This document shows, piece by piece, positions 36,303-50,512 of a stretch of DNA of 64,000 bases; within the stretch, counting starts at the first letter, position 1, and each line of letters begins with the position of its first letter. Source of the stretch: Delphinus delphis (Eukaryota; Chordata; Mammalia; Artiodactyla; Delphinidae); assembly GCF_949987515.2 (NCBI RefSeq), contig NW_027192651.1, forward strand, positions 124,001 through 188,000, written 5' to 3'. The notes under the pieces were generated by a model. That model did no database searches and was not told the DNA's origin. It saw only the letters and a list, made by a program, of their open reading frames with translations. Both the position numbers and the translations under genes were made by a program.

Positions 36303-37881
36303 TGAAGTAAGTCACACAGAAAAAGAAACATCATAAGATATCAGTAATACACGGAATGTAAACTTGGCTACACAGGAACTGAATTACAGAACAGAACAGG
36401 GTCTCAAATTTAGAAAACCAACTTATGCTTGCTTAAGGGTAAAGGTGAGTTGGGGTGCTGTATAAAACCAGAGATTGAAATGAGCACAGATAAAGTTCCT
36501 TAAGTCAAATATGGAATAGACAAGAGCTACTTCTTGCTCAACGAAATGGACTCAACACCGCATATTAAACGCCTAAGAATGTACTTGACTAGTAAGTATC
36601 TTAAAACCTATGGATTGCTATGTCTCCGAAAGAGAATCAAGCATGTGTACAGGGGCATAAACACAGCAGTGACAGGATTGGAGAGGTTCGGTGAGCAAAT
36701 GAAGACCCTTTGAAGTCATATTGCATGGTACCCATTACACGGGTCTTAACTCTCCAAGTTTAAGGTATTCTTCCTTCAGCTAAAACATGCATGTGGAACC
36801 CAAGTATGATCAACCATGTGAACGGGAGACGTGTTCAAATATGTCTCAGTTTTCCTCCCCTGGTACTCGGGTGCAACATTCCAGACGCTTTACTAACACT
36901 CTCCCCACTTGGAGAGTCAGCGCCTTTAACCTCCTGTTTGGCCCAGTTTGCAATTTCTGCGGAAGATGAACAGGAATAGCGAGAACCAATGAGAGACTAG
37001 CTGGAGGTGTCTGGACGGGGAAATTTAACTCTCATTTCCCACCAGGAAGAGGAAATAACCAAAGGCTCAGCGTGCCGTGCCGGAACCAGATTAGGGCCTG
37101 AAGCCATCCTGCGGTGTTGCGGCCAGCTCAAAAGAAAGCGAGTTGAAGAAAGGAGCTCAGGGGCACTGTAATTCACAAACCTGCAGAGTTATAAATGACA
37201 GCTATCGTCCAAAAATAGACTGAAGTAAGGCTGCCAAGAGGACTTGAAAGCGGGGCAGAATTGCAGGAAACCGATTTCAGGAGGTAGACTGGAATTGCAT
37301 TGAAAGCATAGGAAAAGAGGCAGAACGTCCACAATGAGGCACTTGGCCAAAAAGGGCGTATACGTTTTTTCCTGAATATATTCAGGAAAAAACGCATACG
37401 CCCTTTTTGGCCAACCAAGCAAGCTTGCAAAGGAAATCTGCACTACAATGAAGTCTCACTTCCCCCCGGTCAAAAGGGCCATCTGAAAAAAGTGTAAAAT
37501 CCAGAAAGGCAGGACAGGCCATGGAGAACTGGGAGCCTTGTTATGCTGATGGGCGGGATGTAAATTGCCAACAGACACTCGGGAGAAGTGTATGGTGTTT
37601 CCTGAAACATCTAAAAAACAAAGCAACAGAGCCTAGGGCACTGCCACTTATGTTCCTATAGCTTAGGGAAATTAAAATCAAAAAGACACAGCCACCCCAA
37701 AGTTTGGGACGCCTCTGTTTACAAGAACCTTGTTTACAGTACAAGTTCAACATCGCAGAAAGTGAAAAATGGATAAAGAAGTTGTGGTATTTACTTACAA
37801 AGCAATATCACTCAGCAATGAAATCTATGTCATCAGGCCCTTAGCATCACAATGAGTGGATTCAGGTATGATGATTTTAAC
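36303..37881. repeat. Satellite unit 24 (1579 bp, subtype Q; triplicated dimer, second half)
   Basis: Markers: GCTGTATAAAACC, CTACTTCTTG, GTACTTGAC, AACACAGCAGTGACAGG, ACGGGGAAATT, AATGAGGCAC and ATGTTCCTATAG. All recur in units 26 and 28. The palindrome at 37343-37414 has one left-arm mismatch (GTATACG). Confidence 0.9.
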
Positions 37882-39461
37882 TGAAATAAGTCACACAGAA
37901 AAAGAAACATCATAAGATATCAGTAATACACGGAATGTAAACTTGGCTACACAGGAACTGAATTACAGAACAGAACAGGGTCTCAAATTTAGAAAACCAA
38001 CTTATGCTTCCTTAAGGGTAAAGGTGAGTTGGGGTGCTGCATAAAACCAGAGATTGAAATGAGCACAGATAAAGTTCCTTAAGTCAAATATGGAATAGAC
38101 AAGAGCTACTCCTTGCTCAACGAAATGGACTCAACACCGCATATTAAACGCCTAAGATTGTACCTGACTAGTAAGTATCGTAAAACCTATGGATTGCTAT
38201 GTCTCCGAAAGAGAATCAAGCATGTGTACAGGGGCATAAACGCAGCAGTGATAGGATTGGAGAGGTTCGGTGAGCAAATGAAGACCCTTTGAAGTCATAT
38301 TGCATGGTACCCATTCCACGGGTTTCAACTACCCAGGTTTTAGGTATTCTTCCTTCAGATAAAACATGCATGTGGAACCCAGAGTATGATCAACCATGTG
38401 ATCGGGAGACGTGTTCAAATATGTCTCAGTTTTCCTCCCCTGGTACTCGGGTGCAACATTCCAGACGCTTTACTAACACTCTCCCCACTTGGAGAGTCAG
38501 CGCCTTTAACCTCCTGTTTGGCCCAGTTTGCAATTTCTGCGGAAGATGAACAGGAATAGCGAGAACCAATGAGAGGCTAGCTGGAGGTGTCTGGACGGGC
38601 AAATTTAACTCTCATTTCCCACCAGGAAGAGGAAATAACCAAAGGCTCAGCGTGCCGTACCGGAACCAGATTAGGGCCTGAAGCCATCCTGCGGTGTTGC
38701 GGCCAGCTCAAAAGAAAGCGAGTTGAAGAAAGGAGCTCAGGGGCACTGTAATGCACAAAGCTGCAGAGTTATAAATGACAGCTATCGTCCAAAAATATAC
38801 TGAAGTAAGGCTGCCAAGAGGACTTGAAAGCGGGGCAGAATTGCAGGAAACCGATTTCAGGAGGTAGACTGGAATTGCATTGAAAACATAGGAAAAGAGG
38901 CAGAACGTCCACAATGATGCACTTGGCCAAAAAGGGCGTATGCGTTTTTTCCTGAATATATTCAGGAAAAAACGCATACGCCCTTTTTGGCCAACCAAGC
39001 AAGCTTGCAAAGGAAATCTGCACTACAATGAAGTCTCACTATCCCCCGGTCAAAAGGGCCATCTGAAAAAAGTGTAAAATCCAGAAAGGCAGGACAGGCC
39101 ATGGAGAACTGGGAGCCTTGTTATGCTGATGGGCGGGATGTAAATTGCCAACAACCACTCGGGAGAAGTGTATGGTGTTTCCTGAAACATCTAAAAAACA
39201 AAGCAACAGAACCTAGGGCACTTCCACTTATGGTCCTATAGCTTAGGGAAATTAAAATCAAAAAGACACAGCCACCCCAAAGTTTGGAACGGCTCTGTTT
39301 ACAAGAACCTCGTTTACAGTACAAGTTCAACATCGCAGAAAGTGAAAAATGGATAAAGAAGTTGTGGTATTTACTTACAAAGCAATATCACTCAGCAATG
39401 AAATCTGTGTCATCAGGCCCTTAGCAGCACAATGAGTGGATTCAGGTATGATGATTCTAAC
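37882..39461. repeat. Satellite unit 25 (1580 bp, subtype P; triplicated dimer copy 2)
   Basis: No difference from unit 23 was seen by eye at any checked marker. The palindrome at 38923-38994 is perfect. Confidence 0.9.
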
Positions 39462-41040
39462 TGAAGTAAGTCACACAGAAAAAGAAACATCATAAGATAT
39501 CAGTAATACACGGAATGTAAACTTGGCTACACAGGAACTGAATTACAGAACAGAACAGGGTCTCAAATTTAGAAAACCAACTTATGCTTGCTTAAGGGTA
39601 AAGGTGAGTTGGGGTGCTGTATAAAACCAGAGATTGAAATGAGCACAGATAAAGTTCCTTAAGTCAAATATGGAATAGACAAGAGCTACTTCTTGCTCAA
39701 CGAAATGGACTCAACACCGCATATTAAACGCCTAAGAATGTACTTGACTAGTAAGTATCTTAAAACCTATGGATTGCTATGTCTCCGAAAGAGAATCAAG
39801 CATGTGTACAGGGGCATAAACACAGCAGTGACAGGATTGGAGAGGTTCGGTGAGCAAATGAAGACCCTTTGAAGTCATATTGCATGGTACCCATTACACG
39901 GGTCTTAACTCTCCAAGTTTAAGGTATTCTTCCTTCAGCTAAAACATGCATGTGGAACCCAAGTATGATCAACCATGTGAACGGGAGACGTGTTCAAATA
40001 TGTCTCAGTTTTCCTCCCCTGGTACTCGGGTGCAACATTCCAGACGCTTTACTAACACTCTCCCCACTTGGAGAGTCAGCGCCTTTAACCTCCTGTTTGG
40101 CCCAGTTTGCAATTTCTGCGGAAGATGAACAGGAATAGCGAGAACCAATGAGAGACTAGCTGGAGGTGTCTGGACGGGGAAATTTAACTCTCATTTCCCA
40201 CCAGGAAGAGGAAATAACCAAAGGCTCAGCGTGCCGTGCCGGAACCAGATTAGGGCCTGAAGCCATCCTGCGGTGTTGCGGCCAGCTCAAAAGAAAGCGA
40301 GTTGAAGAAAGGAGCTCAGGGGCACTGTAATTCACAAACCTGCAGAGTTATAAATGACAGCTATCGTCCAAAAATAGACTGAAGTAAGGCTGCCAAGAGG
40401 ACTTGAAAGCGGGGCAGAATTGCAGGAAACCGATTTCAGGAGGTAGACTGGAATTGCATTGAAAGCATAGGAAAAGAGGCAGAACGTCCACAATGAGGCA
40501 CTTGGCCAAAAAGGGCGTATACGTTTTTTCCTGAATATATTCAGGAAAAAACGCATACGCCCTTTTTGGCCAACCAAGCAAGCTTGCAAAGGAAATCTGC
40601 ACTACAATGAAGTCTCACTTCCCCCCGGTCAAAAGGGCCATCTGAAAAAAGTGTAAAATCCAGAAAGGCAGGACAGGCCATGGAGAACTGGGAGCCTTGT
40701 TATGCTGATGGGCGGGATGTAAATTGCCAACAGACACTCGGGAGAAGTGTATGGTGTTTCCTGAAACATCTAAAAAACAAAGCAACAGAGCCTAGGGCAC
40801 TGCCACTTATGTTCCTATAGCTTAGGGAAATTAAAATCAAAAAGACACAGCCACCCCAAAGTTTGGGACGCCTCTGTTTACAAGAACCTTGTTTACAGTA
40901 CAAGTTCAACATCGCAGAAAGTGAAAAATGGATAAAGAAGTTGTGGTATTTACTTACAAAGCAATATCACTCAGCAATGAAATCTATGTCATCAGGCCCT
41001 TAGCATCACAATGAGTGGATTCAGGTATGATGATTTTAAC
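39462..41040. repeat. Satellite unit 26 (1579 bp, subtype Q; triplicated dimer copy 2)
   Basis: Appears identical to unit 24, including the terminal GATGATTTTAAC. The palindrome at 40502-40573 has the same single mismatch. Confidence 0.9.
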
Positions 41041-42620
41041 TGAAATAAGTCACACAGAAAAAGAAACATCATAAGATATCAGTAATACACGGAATGTAAA
41101 CTTGGCTACACAGGAACTGAATTACAGAACAGAACAGGGTCTCAAATTTAGAAAACCAACTTATGCTTCCTTAAGGGTAAAGGTGAGTTGGGGTGCTGCA
41201 TAAAACCAGAGATTGAAATGAGCACAGATAAAGTTCCTTAAGTCAAATATGGAATAGACAAGAGCTACTCCTTGCTCAACGAAATGGACTCAACACCGCA
41301 TATTAAACGCCTAAGATTGTACCTGACTAGTAAGTATCGTAAAACCTATGGATTGCTATGTCTCCGAAAGAGAATCAAGCATGTGTACAGGGGCATAAAC
41401 GCAGCAGTGATAGGATTGGAGAGGTTCGGTGAGCAAATGAAGACCCTTTGAAGTCATATTGCATGGTACCCATTCCACGGGTTTCAACTACCCAGGTTTT
41501 AGGTATTCTTCCTTCAGATAAAACATGCATGTGGAACCCAGAGTATGATCAACCATGTGATCGGGAGACGTGTTCAAATATGTCTCAGTTTTCCTCCCCT
41601 GGTACTCGGGTGCAACATTCCAGACGCTTTACTAACACTCTCCCCACTTGGAGAGTCAGCGCCTTTAACCTCCTGTTTGGCCCAGTTTGCAATTTCTGCG
41701 GAAGATGAACAGGAATAGCGAGAACCAATGAGAGGCTAGCTGGAGGTGTCTGGACGGGCAAATTTAACTCTCATTTCCCACCAGGAAGAGGAAATAACCA
41801 AAGGCTCAGCGTGCCGTACCGGAACCAGATTAGGGCCTGAAGCCATCCTGCGGTGTTGCGGCCAGCTCAAAAGAAAGCGAGTTGAAGAAAGGAGCTCAGG
41901 GGCACTGTAATGCACAAAGCTGCAGAGTTATAAATGACAGCTATCGTCCAAAAATATACTGAAGTAAGGCTGCCAAGAGGACTTGAAAGCGGGGCAGAAT
42001 TGCAGGAAACCGATTTCAGGAGGTAGACTGGAATTGCATTGAAAACATAGGAAAAGAGGCAGAACGTCCACAATGATGCACTTGGCCAAAAAGGGCGTAT
42101 GCGTTTTTTCCTGAATATATTCAGGAAAAAACGCATACGCCCTTTTTGGCCAACCAAGCAAGCTTGCAAAGGAAATCTGCACTACAATGAAGTCTCACTA
42201 TCCCCCGGTCAAAAGGGCCATCTGAAAAAAGTGTAAAATCCAGAAAGGCAGGACAGGCCATGGAGAACTGGGAGCCTTGTTATGCTGATGGGCGGGATGT
42301 AAATTGCCAACAACCACTCGGGAGAAGTGTATGGTGTTTCCTGAAACATCTAAAAAACAAAGCAACAGAACCTAGGGCACTTCCACTTATGGTCCTATAG
42401 CTTAGGGAAATTAAAATCAAAAAGACACAGCCACCCCAAAGTTTGGAACGGCTCTGTTTACAAGAACCTCGTTTACAGTACAAGTTCAACATCGCAGAAA
42501 GTGAAAAATGGATAAAGAAGTTGTGGTATTTACTTACAAAGCAATATCACTCAGCAATGAAATCTGTGTCATCAGGCCCTTAGCAGCACAATGAGTGGAT
42601 TCAGGTATGATGATTCTAAC
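41041..42620. repeat. Satellite unit 27 (1580 bp, subtype P; triplicated dimer copy 3)
   Basis: Appears identical to units 23 and 25. The palindrome at 42082-42153 is perfect. Confidence 0.9.
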
Positions 42621-44199
42621 TGAAGTAAGTCACACAGAAAAAGAAACATCATAAGATATCAGTAATACACGGAATGTAAACTTGGCTACACAGGAACTGA
42701 ATTACAGAACAGAACAGGGTCTCAAATTTAGAAAACCAACTTATGCTTGCTTAAGGGTAAAGGTGAGTTGGGGTGCTGTATAAAACCAGAGATTGAAATG
42801 AGCACAGATAAAGTTCCTTAAGTCAAATATGGAATAGACAAGAGCTACTTCTTGCTCAACGAAATGGACTCAACACCGCATATTAAACGCCTAAGAATGT
42901 ACTTGACTAGTAAGTATCTTAAAACCTATGGATTGCTATGTCTCCGAAAGAGAATCAAGCATGTGTACAGGGGCATAAACACAGCAGTGACAGGATTGGA
43001 GAGGTTCGGTGAGCAAATGAAGACCCTTTGAAGTCATATTGCATGGTACCCATTACACGGGTCTTAACTCTCCAAGTTTAAGGTATTCTTCCTTCAGCTA
43101 AAACATGCATGTGGAACCCAAGTATGATCAACCATGTGAACGGGAGACGTGTTCAAATATGTCTCAGTTTTCCTCCCCTGGTACTCGGGTGCAACATTCC
43201 AGACGCTTTACTAACACTCTCCCCACTTGGAGAGTCAGCGCCTTTAACCTCCTGTTTGGCCCAGTTTGCAATTTCTGCGGAAGATGAACAGGAATAGCGA
43301 GAACCAATGAGAGACTAGCTGGAGGTGTCTGGACGGGGAAATTTAACTCTCATTTCCCACCAGGAAGAGGAAATAACCAAAGGCTCAGCGTGCCGTGCCG
43401 GAACCAGATTAGGGCCTGAAGCCATCCTGCGGTGTTGCGGCCAGCTCAAAAGAAAGCGAGTTGAAGAAAGGAGCTCAGGGGCACTGTAATTCACAAACCT
43501 GCAGAGTTATAAATGACAGCTATCGTCCAAAAATAGACTGAAGTAAGGCTGCCAAGAGGACTTGAAAGCGGGGCAGAATTGCAGGAAACCGATTTCAGGA
43601 GGTAGACTGGAATTGCATTGAAAGCATAGGAAAAGAGGCAGAACGTCCACAATGAGGCACTTGGCCAAAAAGGGCGTATACGTTTTTTCCTGAATATATT
43701 CAGGAAAAAACGCATACGCCCTTTTTGGCCAACCAAGCAAGCTTGCAAAGGAAATCTGCACTACAATGAAGTCTCACTTCCCCCCGGTCAAAAGGGCCAT
43801 CTGAAAAAAGTGTAAAATCCAGAAAGGCAGGACAGGCCATGGAGAACTGGGAGCCTTGTTATGCTGATGGGCGGGATGTAAATTGCCAACAGACACTCGG
43901 GAGAAGTGTATGGTGTTTCCTGAAACATCTAAAAAACAAAGCAACAGAGCCTAGGGCACTGCCACTTATGTTCCTATAGCTTAGGGAAATTAAAATCAAA
44001 AAGACACAGCCACCCCAAAGTTTGGGACGCCTCTGTTTACAAGAACCTTGTTTACAGTACAAGTTCAACATCGCAGAAAGTGAAAAATGGATAAAGAAGT
44101 TGTGGTATTTACTTACAAAGCAATATCACTCAGCAATGAAATCTATGTCATCAGGCCCTTAGCATCACAATGAGTGGATTCAGGTATGATGATTCTAAC
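42621..44199. repeat. Satellite unit 28 (1579 bp, subtype Q; triplicated dimer copy 3)
   Basis: Matches units 24 and 26 until its last bases, which read GATGATTCTAAC rather than GATGATTTTAAC, placing the end of the triplication in the final ~30 bp. The palindrome at 43661-43732 has the shared mismatch. Confidence 0.9.
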
Positions 44200-45777
44200 T
44201 GAAATAAGTCACACAGAAAAAGAAACATCATAAGATATCAGTAATACATGGAATATAAACTTGGCTACACAGGAACTGAATTACAGAACAGAACAGGGAC
44301 TCAAATTTAGAAAACCAACTTATGCTTGCTTAAGGGTAAAGGTGAGTTGGGGTGCTGCATAAAACCAGAGATTGAAATGAGCACAGATAAAGTTCCTTAA
44401 GTCAAATATGAAATAGACAAGAGCTACTCCTTGCTCAACGAAATGGACTCAACACCGCATATTAAACGCCTAAGAATGTACCTGACTAGTAAGTATCGTA
44501 AAACCTATGGATTGCTATGTCTCCAAAAGAGAATCAAGCATGTGTACAGGGGCATAAACGCAGCAGTGATAGGATTGGAGAGGTTCGGTGAGCAAATGAA
44601 GACCCTTTGAAGTCATATTGCATGGTACCCATTACACGGGTCTCAACTCTCCAGGTTTAAGGTATTCTTCCTTCAGCTAAAACATGCATGTGGAACCCAA
44701 GTATGATCAACCATGTGAACGGGAGACGTGTTCAAATATGTCTCAGTTTTCCTCCCCTGGTACTCGGGTGCAACATTCCAGATGCTTTACTAACACTCTC
44801 CCCACTTGGAGAGTCAGCGCCTTTAACCTCCTGTTTGGCCCAGTTTGCAATTTCTGCGGAAGATGAACAGGAATAGCGAGAACCAATGAGAGGCTAGCTG
44901 GAGGTGTCTGGACGGGCAAATTTAACTCTCATTTCCCACCAGGAAGAGGAAATAACCAAAAGCTCAGCGTGCCGTACCGGAACCAGATTAGGGCCTGAAG
45001 CCATCCTGCGGTGTTGCGGCCAGCTCAAAAGAAAGCGAGTTGAAGAAAGGAGCTCAGGGGCACTGTAATTCACAAACCTGCAGAGTTATAAATGACAGCT
45101 ATCGTCCAAAAATAGACTGAAGTAAGGCTGCCAAGAGGACTTGAAAGCGGGGCAGAATTGCAGGAAACCGATTTCAGGAGGTAGACTGGAATTGCATTGA
45201 AAGCATAGGAAAAGAGGCAGAACGTCCACAATGATGCACTTGGCCAAAAAGGGCGTATGCGTTTTTTCCTGAATATATTCAGGAAAAAACGCATACGCCC
45301 TTTTTGGCCAACCAAGCAAGCTTGCAAAGGAAATCTGCACTACAATGAAGTCTCACTTCCCCCCGGTCAAAAGGGCCATCTGAAAAAAGTGTAAAATCCA
45401 GAAAGGCAGGACAGGCCATGGAGAACTGGGAGCCTTGTTATGCTGATGGGCGGGATGTAAATTGCCAACACACACTGGGGAGAAGTGTATGGTGTTTCCT
45501 GAAACATCTAAAAAACAAAGCAACAGAGCCTAGGGCACTTCCACTTATGGTCCTATAGCTTAGGGAAATTAAAATCAAAAAGACACAGCCACCCCAAAGT
45601 TTGAATGGCTCTGTTTACAAGAACCTCGTTTACAGTACAAGTTCAACATCGCAGAAAGTGAAAAATGGATAAAGAAGTTGTGGTATTCACTTACAAAGCA
45701 ATATCACTCAGCAATGAAATCTATGTCATCAGGCCCTTAGCAGCACAATGAGTGGTTTCAGGTATGATGATTCTAAC
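44200..45777. repeat. Satellite unit 29 (1578 bp, subtype Q)
   Basis: One base is lost in AGTTTGAATGGC (others AGTTTGGAACGGC), a marker shared with units 31, 33, 36 and 38, as is GAGTGGTTTC near its end. CCAGATGCTT is shared with unit 17. The palindrome at 45240-45311 is perfect. Confidence 0.9.
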
Positions 45778-47357
45778 TGAAATAAGTCACACAGAAAAAG
45801 AAACATCATAAGATATCAGTAATACACGGAATGGAAACTTGGCTACACAGGAACTGAATTACAGAACAGAACAGGGCCTCAAATTTAGAAAACCAACTTA
45901 TGCTTGCTTAAGGGTAAAGGTGAGTTTGGGTGCTGCATAAAACCAGAGATTGAAATGAGCACAGATAAAGTTCCTTAAGCCAAATATGGAATAGACAAGA
46001 GCTACTCCTTGCTCAACGAAATGGACTCAACACCGCATATTAAACGCCTAAGAATGTACCTGACAAGTAAGTATCTTAAAACCTATGGATTGCTATGTCT
46101 CCGAAAGAGAATCAAGCATGTGTACAGGGGCATAAACGCAGCAGTGATAGGATTGGAGAGGTTCGGTGAGCAAATGAAGACCCTTTGAAGTCATATTGCA
46201 TGGTACCCATTCCACGGGTTTCAACTACCCAGTTTTAAGGTATTCTTCCTTCAGCTAAAACATGCATGTGGAACCTAGAGTATGATCAACCATGTGATCG
46301 GGAGACGTGTTCAAATATGTCTCAGTTTTCCTCCCCTGGTACTCGGGTGCAACATTCCAGACGCTTTACTAACACTCTCCCCACTTGGAGAGTCAGCGCC
46401 TTTAACCTCCTGTTTGGCCCAGTTTGCAATTTCTGCGGAAGATAAACAGGAATAGCGAGAACCAATGAGAGGCTAGCTGGAGGTGTCTGGACGGGCAAAT
46501 TTAACTCTCATTTCCCACCAGGAAGAGGAAATAACCAAAGGCTCAGCGTGCCGTACCGGAACCAGATTAGGGCCTGAAGCCATCCTGCGGTGTTGCGGCC
46601 AGCTCAAAAGAAAGCGAGTTGAAGAAAGGAGCTCAGGGGCACTGTAATTCACAAACCTGCAGAGTTATAAATGACAGCTATCGTCCAAAAATAGACTGAA
46701 GTAAGGCTGCCAAGAGGACTTGAAAGCGGGGCAGAATTGCAGGAAACCGATTTCAGGAGGTAGACTGGAATTGCATTGAAAGCATAGGAAAAGAGGCAGA
46801 ACGTCCACAATGATGCACTTGGCCAAAAAGGGCATATGCGTTTTTTCCTGAATATATTCAGGAAAAAACGCATACGCACTTTTTGGCCAACCAAGCAAGC
46901 TTGCAAAGGAAATCTGCACTACAATGAAGTCTCACGTCCCCCCGGTCAAAAGGGCCATCTGAAAAAAGTGTAAAATCCAGAAAGGCAGGACAGGCCATGG
47001 AGAACTGGGAGCCTTGTTATGCTGATGGGCGGGATGTAAATTGCCAACACACACTCGGGAGAAGTGTATGGTGTTTCCTGAAACATCTAAAAAACAAACC
47101 AACAGAGCCTAGGGCACTGCCACTTATGGTCCTATAGCTTAGGGAAATTAAAATCAAAAAGACACAGCCACCCCAAAGTTTGGGACGCCTCTGTTTACAA
47201 GAACCTTGTTTACAGTACAAGTTCAACATCGCAGAAAGTGAAAAATGGATAAAGAAGTTGTGGTATTTACTTACAAAGCAATATCACTCAGCAATGAAAT
47301 CTGTGTCATCAGGCCCATAGCAGCACAATGAGTGGATTCAGGTATGATGATTCTAAC
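45778..47357. repeat. Satellite unit 30 (1580 bp, subtype R)
   Basis: Has GGAAGATAAACAGG, also in units 34, 37 and 39. The palindrome at 46819-46890 has one change in each arm (GGGCATATG left, ACGCACTTT right), again not compensating. Private: GACAAGTAAG and CAAACCAAC. Confidence 0.9.
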
Positions 47358-48933
47358 TGAAGTAAGTCACACAGAAAAAGAAACATCATAAGATATCAGT
47401 AATACACGGAATGTAAACTTGGCTACACAGGAACTGAATTACAGAACAGAACAGGGTCTCAAATTTAGAAAACCAACTTATGCTTGCTTAAGGGTAAAGG
47501 TGAGTTGGGGTGCTGCATAAAACCAGAGATTGAAATGAGCACAGATAAAGTTCCTTAAGCCAAATATGGAATAGGCAAGAGCTACTCCTTGCTCAACAAA
47601 ATGGACTCAAAACCGCATATTAAACGCCTAAGAATGTACCTGACTAGTAAGTATCTTAAAACCTATGGATTGCTATGTCTCCGAAAGAGAATCAAGCATG
47701 TGTACAGGGGCATAAACGCAGCAGTGATAGGATTGGAGAGGTTCGGTGAGCAAATGAAGACCCTTTGAAGTCATATTGCATGGTACCCATTACACGGGTC
47801 TTAACTCTCCAGGTTTAAGGTATTCTTCCTTCAGCTAAAACATGCATGTGGAACCCAAGTATAATCAACCATGTGAATGGGAGACGTGTTCAAATATGTC
47901 TCAGTTTTCCTCCCCTGGTACTCGGGTGCAACATTCCAGACGCTTTACTAACACTCTCTCCACTTGGAGAGTCAGTCCCTTTAACCTCCTGTTTGGCCCA
48001 GTTTGCAATTTCTGCGGAAGATGAACAGGAATAGCGAGAACCAATGAGAGGCTAGCTGGAGGTGTCTGGACGGGCAAATTTAACTCTCATTTCCCACCAG
48101 GAAGAGGAATTAACCAAAGGCTCAGCAGGCCGGGCCGGAACCAGATTAGGGCCTGAAGCGATCCTGCGGTGTTGCGGCCAGGTCACAAGAAAGCGAGTTG
48201 AAGAAAGGAGCTCAGGAGCACTGTAATTCACAAACCTGCAGAGTTATAAATGACAGCTATCATCCAAAAATAGACTGAAGTAAGGCTGCCAAGAGGACTT
48301 GAAAGCGGGGCAGAATTGCAGGAAACCGATTTCAGGAGGTAGACTGGAATTGCATTGAAAGCATAGGAAAAGAGGCAGAACGTCCACAATGATGCACTTG
48401 GCCAAAAAGGGTGTATGCGTTTTTTCCTGAATATATTCAGGAAAAAACGCATACGCCCTTTTTGGCCAACCAAGCAAGCTTGCAAAGGAAATCTGCACTA
48501 CAATGAAGTCTCACTTCCCCCCGGTCAAAAGGGCCATCTGAAAAAAGTGTAAAATCCAGAAAGGCAACAGGCCATTGAGAACTGGGAGCCTTGTTATGCT
48601 GATGGGCGGGATGTAAATTGCCAACAACCACTCGGGAGAAGTGTATGGTGTTTCCTGAAACATCTAAAAAACAAAGCAACAGAGCCTAGGGCACTTCCAC
48701 TTATGGTCCTATAGCTTAGGGAAATTAAAATCAAAAAGACACAGCCACCCCAAAGTTTGAATGGCTCTGTTTACAAGAACCTCGTTTACAGTACAAGTTC
48801 AACATCGCAGAAAGTGAAAAATGGATAAAGAAGTTGTGGTATTCACTTACAAAGCAATATCACTCAGCAATGAAATCTATGTCATCAGGCCCTTAGCAGC
48901 AGAATGAGTGGTTTCAGGTATGATGATTCTAAC
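47358..48933. repeat. Satellite unit 31 (1576 bp, subtype Q with deletion; X form)
   Basis: Combines the one-base-short Q site, the 2-bp deletion and the AGTTTGAATGGC deletion, giving 1576 bp. AGTATAATCAACC is shared with units 33, 36 and 38. The palindrome at 48398-48469 has a left-arm CpG loss (GGGTGTATG). Confidence 0.9.
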
Positions 48934-50512
48934 TGAAATAAGTCACACAGAAAAAGAAACATCATAAGATATCAGTAATACATGGAATGGAAACTTGGCT
49001 ACACAGGAACTGAATTACAGAACAGAACAGGGCCTCAAATTTAGAAAAACAACTTATGCTTGCTTAAGGGTAAAGGTGAGTTGGGGTGCTGCATAAAACC
49101 AGAGATTGAAATGAGCACAGATAAAGTTCCTTAAGCCAAATATGGAATAGACAAGAGCTACTCCTTGCTCAACGAAATGGACTCAACACCGCATATTAAA
49201 CGCCTAAGAATGTACCTGACTAGTAAGTATCTTAAAACCTATGGATTGCTATGTCTCCGAAAGAGAATCAACCATGTGTACAGGGGCATAAACACAGCAG
49301 TGACAGGATTGGAGAGGTTCGGTGAGCAAATGAAGACCCTTTGAAGTCATATTGCATGGTACCCATTACACGGGTCTCAACTCTCCAGGTTTAAGGTATT
49401 CTTCCTTCAGCTAAAACATGCATGTGGAACCCAAGTATGATCAACCATGTGAACGGGAGACGTGTTCAAATATGTCTCAGTTTTCCTCCCCTGGTACTCG
49501 GGTGCAACATTCCAGACGCTTTACTAACACTCTCCCCACTTGGAGAGTCAGTGCCTTTAACCTCCTGTTTGGCCCAGTTTGCAATTTCTGCGGAAGATGA
49601 ACAGGAATAACGAGAACCAATGAGAGGCTAGCTGGAGGTGTCTGGACGGGCAAATTTAACTCTCATTTCCCACCAGGAAGAGGAAATAACCAAAGGCTCA
49701 GCATGCCGTACCGGAACCAGATTAGGGCCTGAAGCCATCCTGCGGTGTTGCGGCCAGCTCAAAAGAAAGCGAGTTGAAGAAAGGAGCTCAGGGGCACTGT
49801 AATTCACAAACCTGCAGAGTTATAAATGACAGCTATCCTCCAAAAATAGACTGAAGTAAGGCTGCCAAGAGGACTTGAAAGCGGGGCAGAATTGCAGGAA
49901 ACCGATTTCAGGAGGTAGACTGGAATTGCATTGAAAGCATAGGAAAAGAGGCAGAACGTCCACAATGATGCACTTGGCCAAAAAGGGCGTATGCGTTTTT
50001 TCCTGAATATATTCAGGAAAAAACGCATACGCCCTTTTTGGCCAACCCAGCAAGCTTGCAAAGGAAATCTGCACTACAATGAAGTCTCACTTCCCCCCGG
50101 TCAAAAGGGCCATCTGAAAAAAGTGTAAAATCCAGAAAGGCAGGACAGGCCATGGAGAACTGGGAGCCTTGTTATGCTGATGGGCGGGATGTAAATTGCC
50201 AACAACCACTCGGGAGAAGTGTATGGTGTTTCCTGAAACATCTAAAAAACAAAGCAACAGAGCCTAGGGCACTTCCACTTATGGTCCTATAGCTTAAGGA
50301 AATTAAAATCTAAAAGACACAGCCACCCCAAAGTATGGAACGGCTCGGTTTACAAGAACCTCGTTTACAGTACAAGTTCAACATCGCAGAAAGTGAAAAA
50401 TGGATAAAGAAGTTGTGGTATTTACTTACAAAGCAATATCACACAGCAATGAAATCTGTGTCATCAGGCCCTTAGCAGCACAATGAGTGGATTCAGGTAT
50501 GATGATTCTAAC
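48934..50512. repeat. Satellite unit 32 (1579 bp, subtype Q)
   Basis: Private changes: ATCAACCATGTGTAC, AATAACGAG, GCTATCCTCC, CCAACCCAGC, ATCTAAAAGAC, AAGTATGGAACGG and GCTCGGTT. It shares AACACAGCAGTGACAGG with units 24, 26 and 28. The palindrome at 49974-50045 is perfect. Confidence 0.9.

Larger units (their letters stand above)
34723..44199. repeat. Three apparently identical 3,159-bp dimers
   Basis: Units 23-24, 25-26 and 27-28 each sum to 3,159 bp (34723-37881, 37882-41040, 41041-44199). About fifteen rare variants recur at exactly this spacing, and I saw no difference between copies. The exchange points fall in the shared ~30 bp at the unit junction, because unit 22 ends in the TTTT form with GCAGCAC and unit 28 ends in the TTCT form with GCATCAC. 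Confidence 0.85.
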
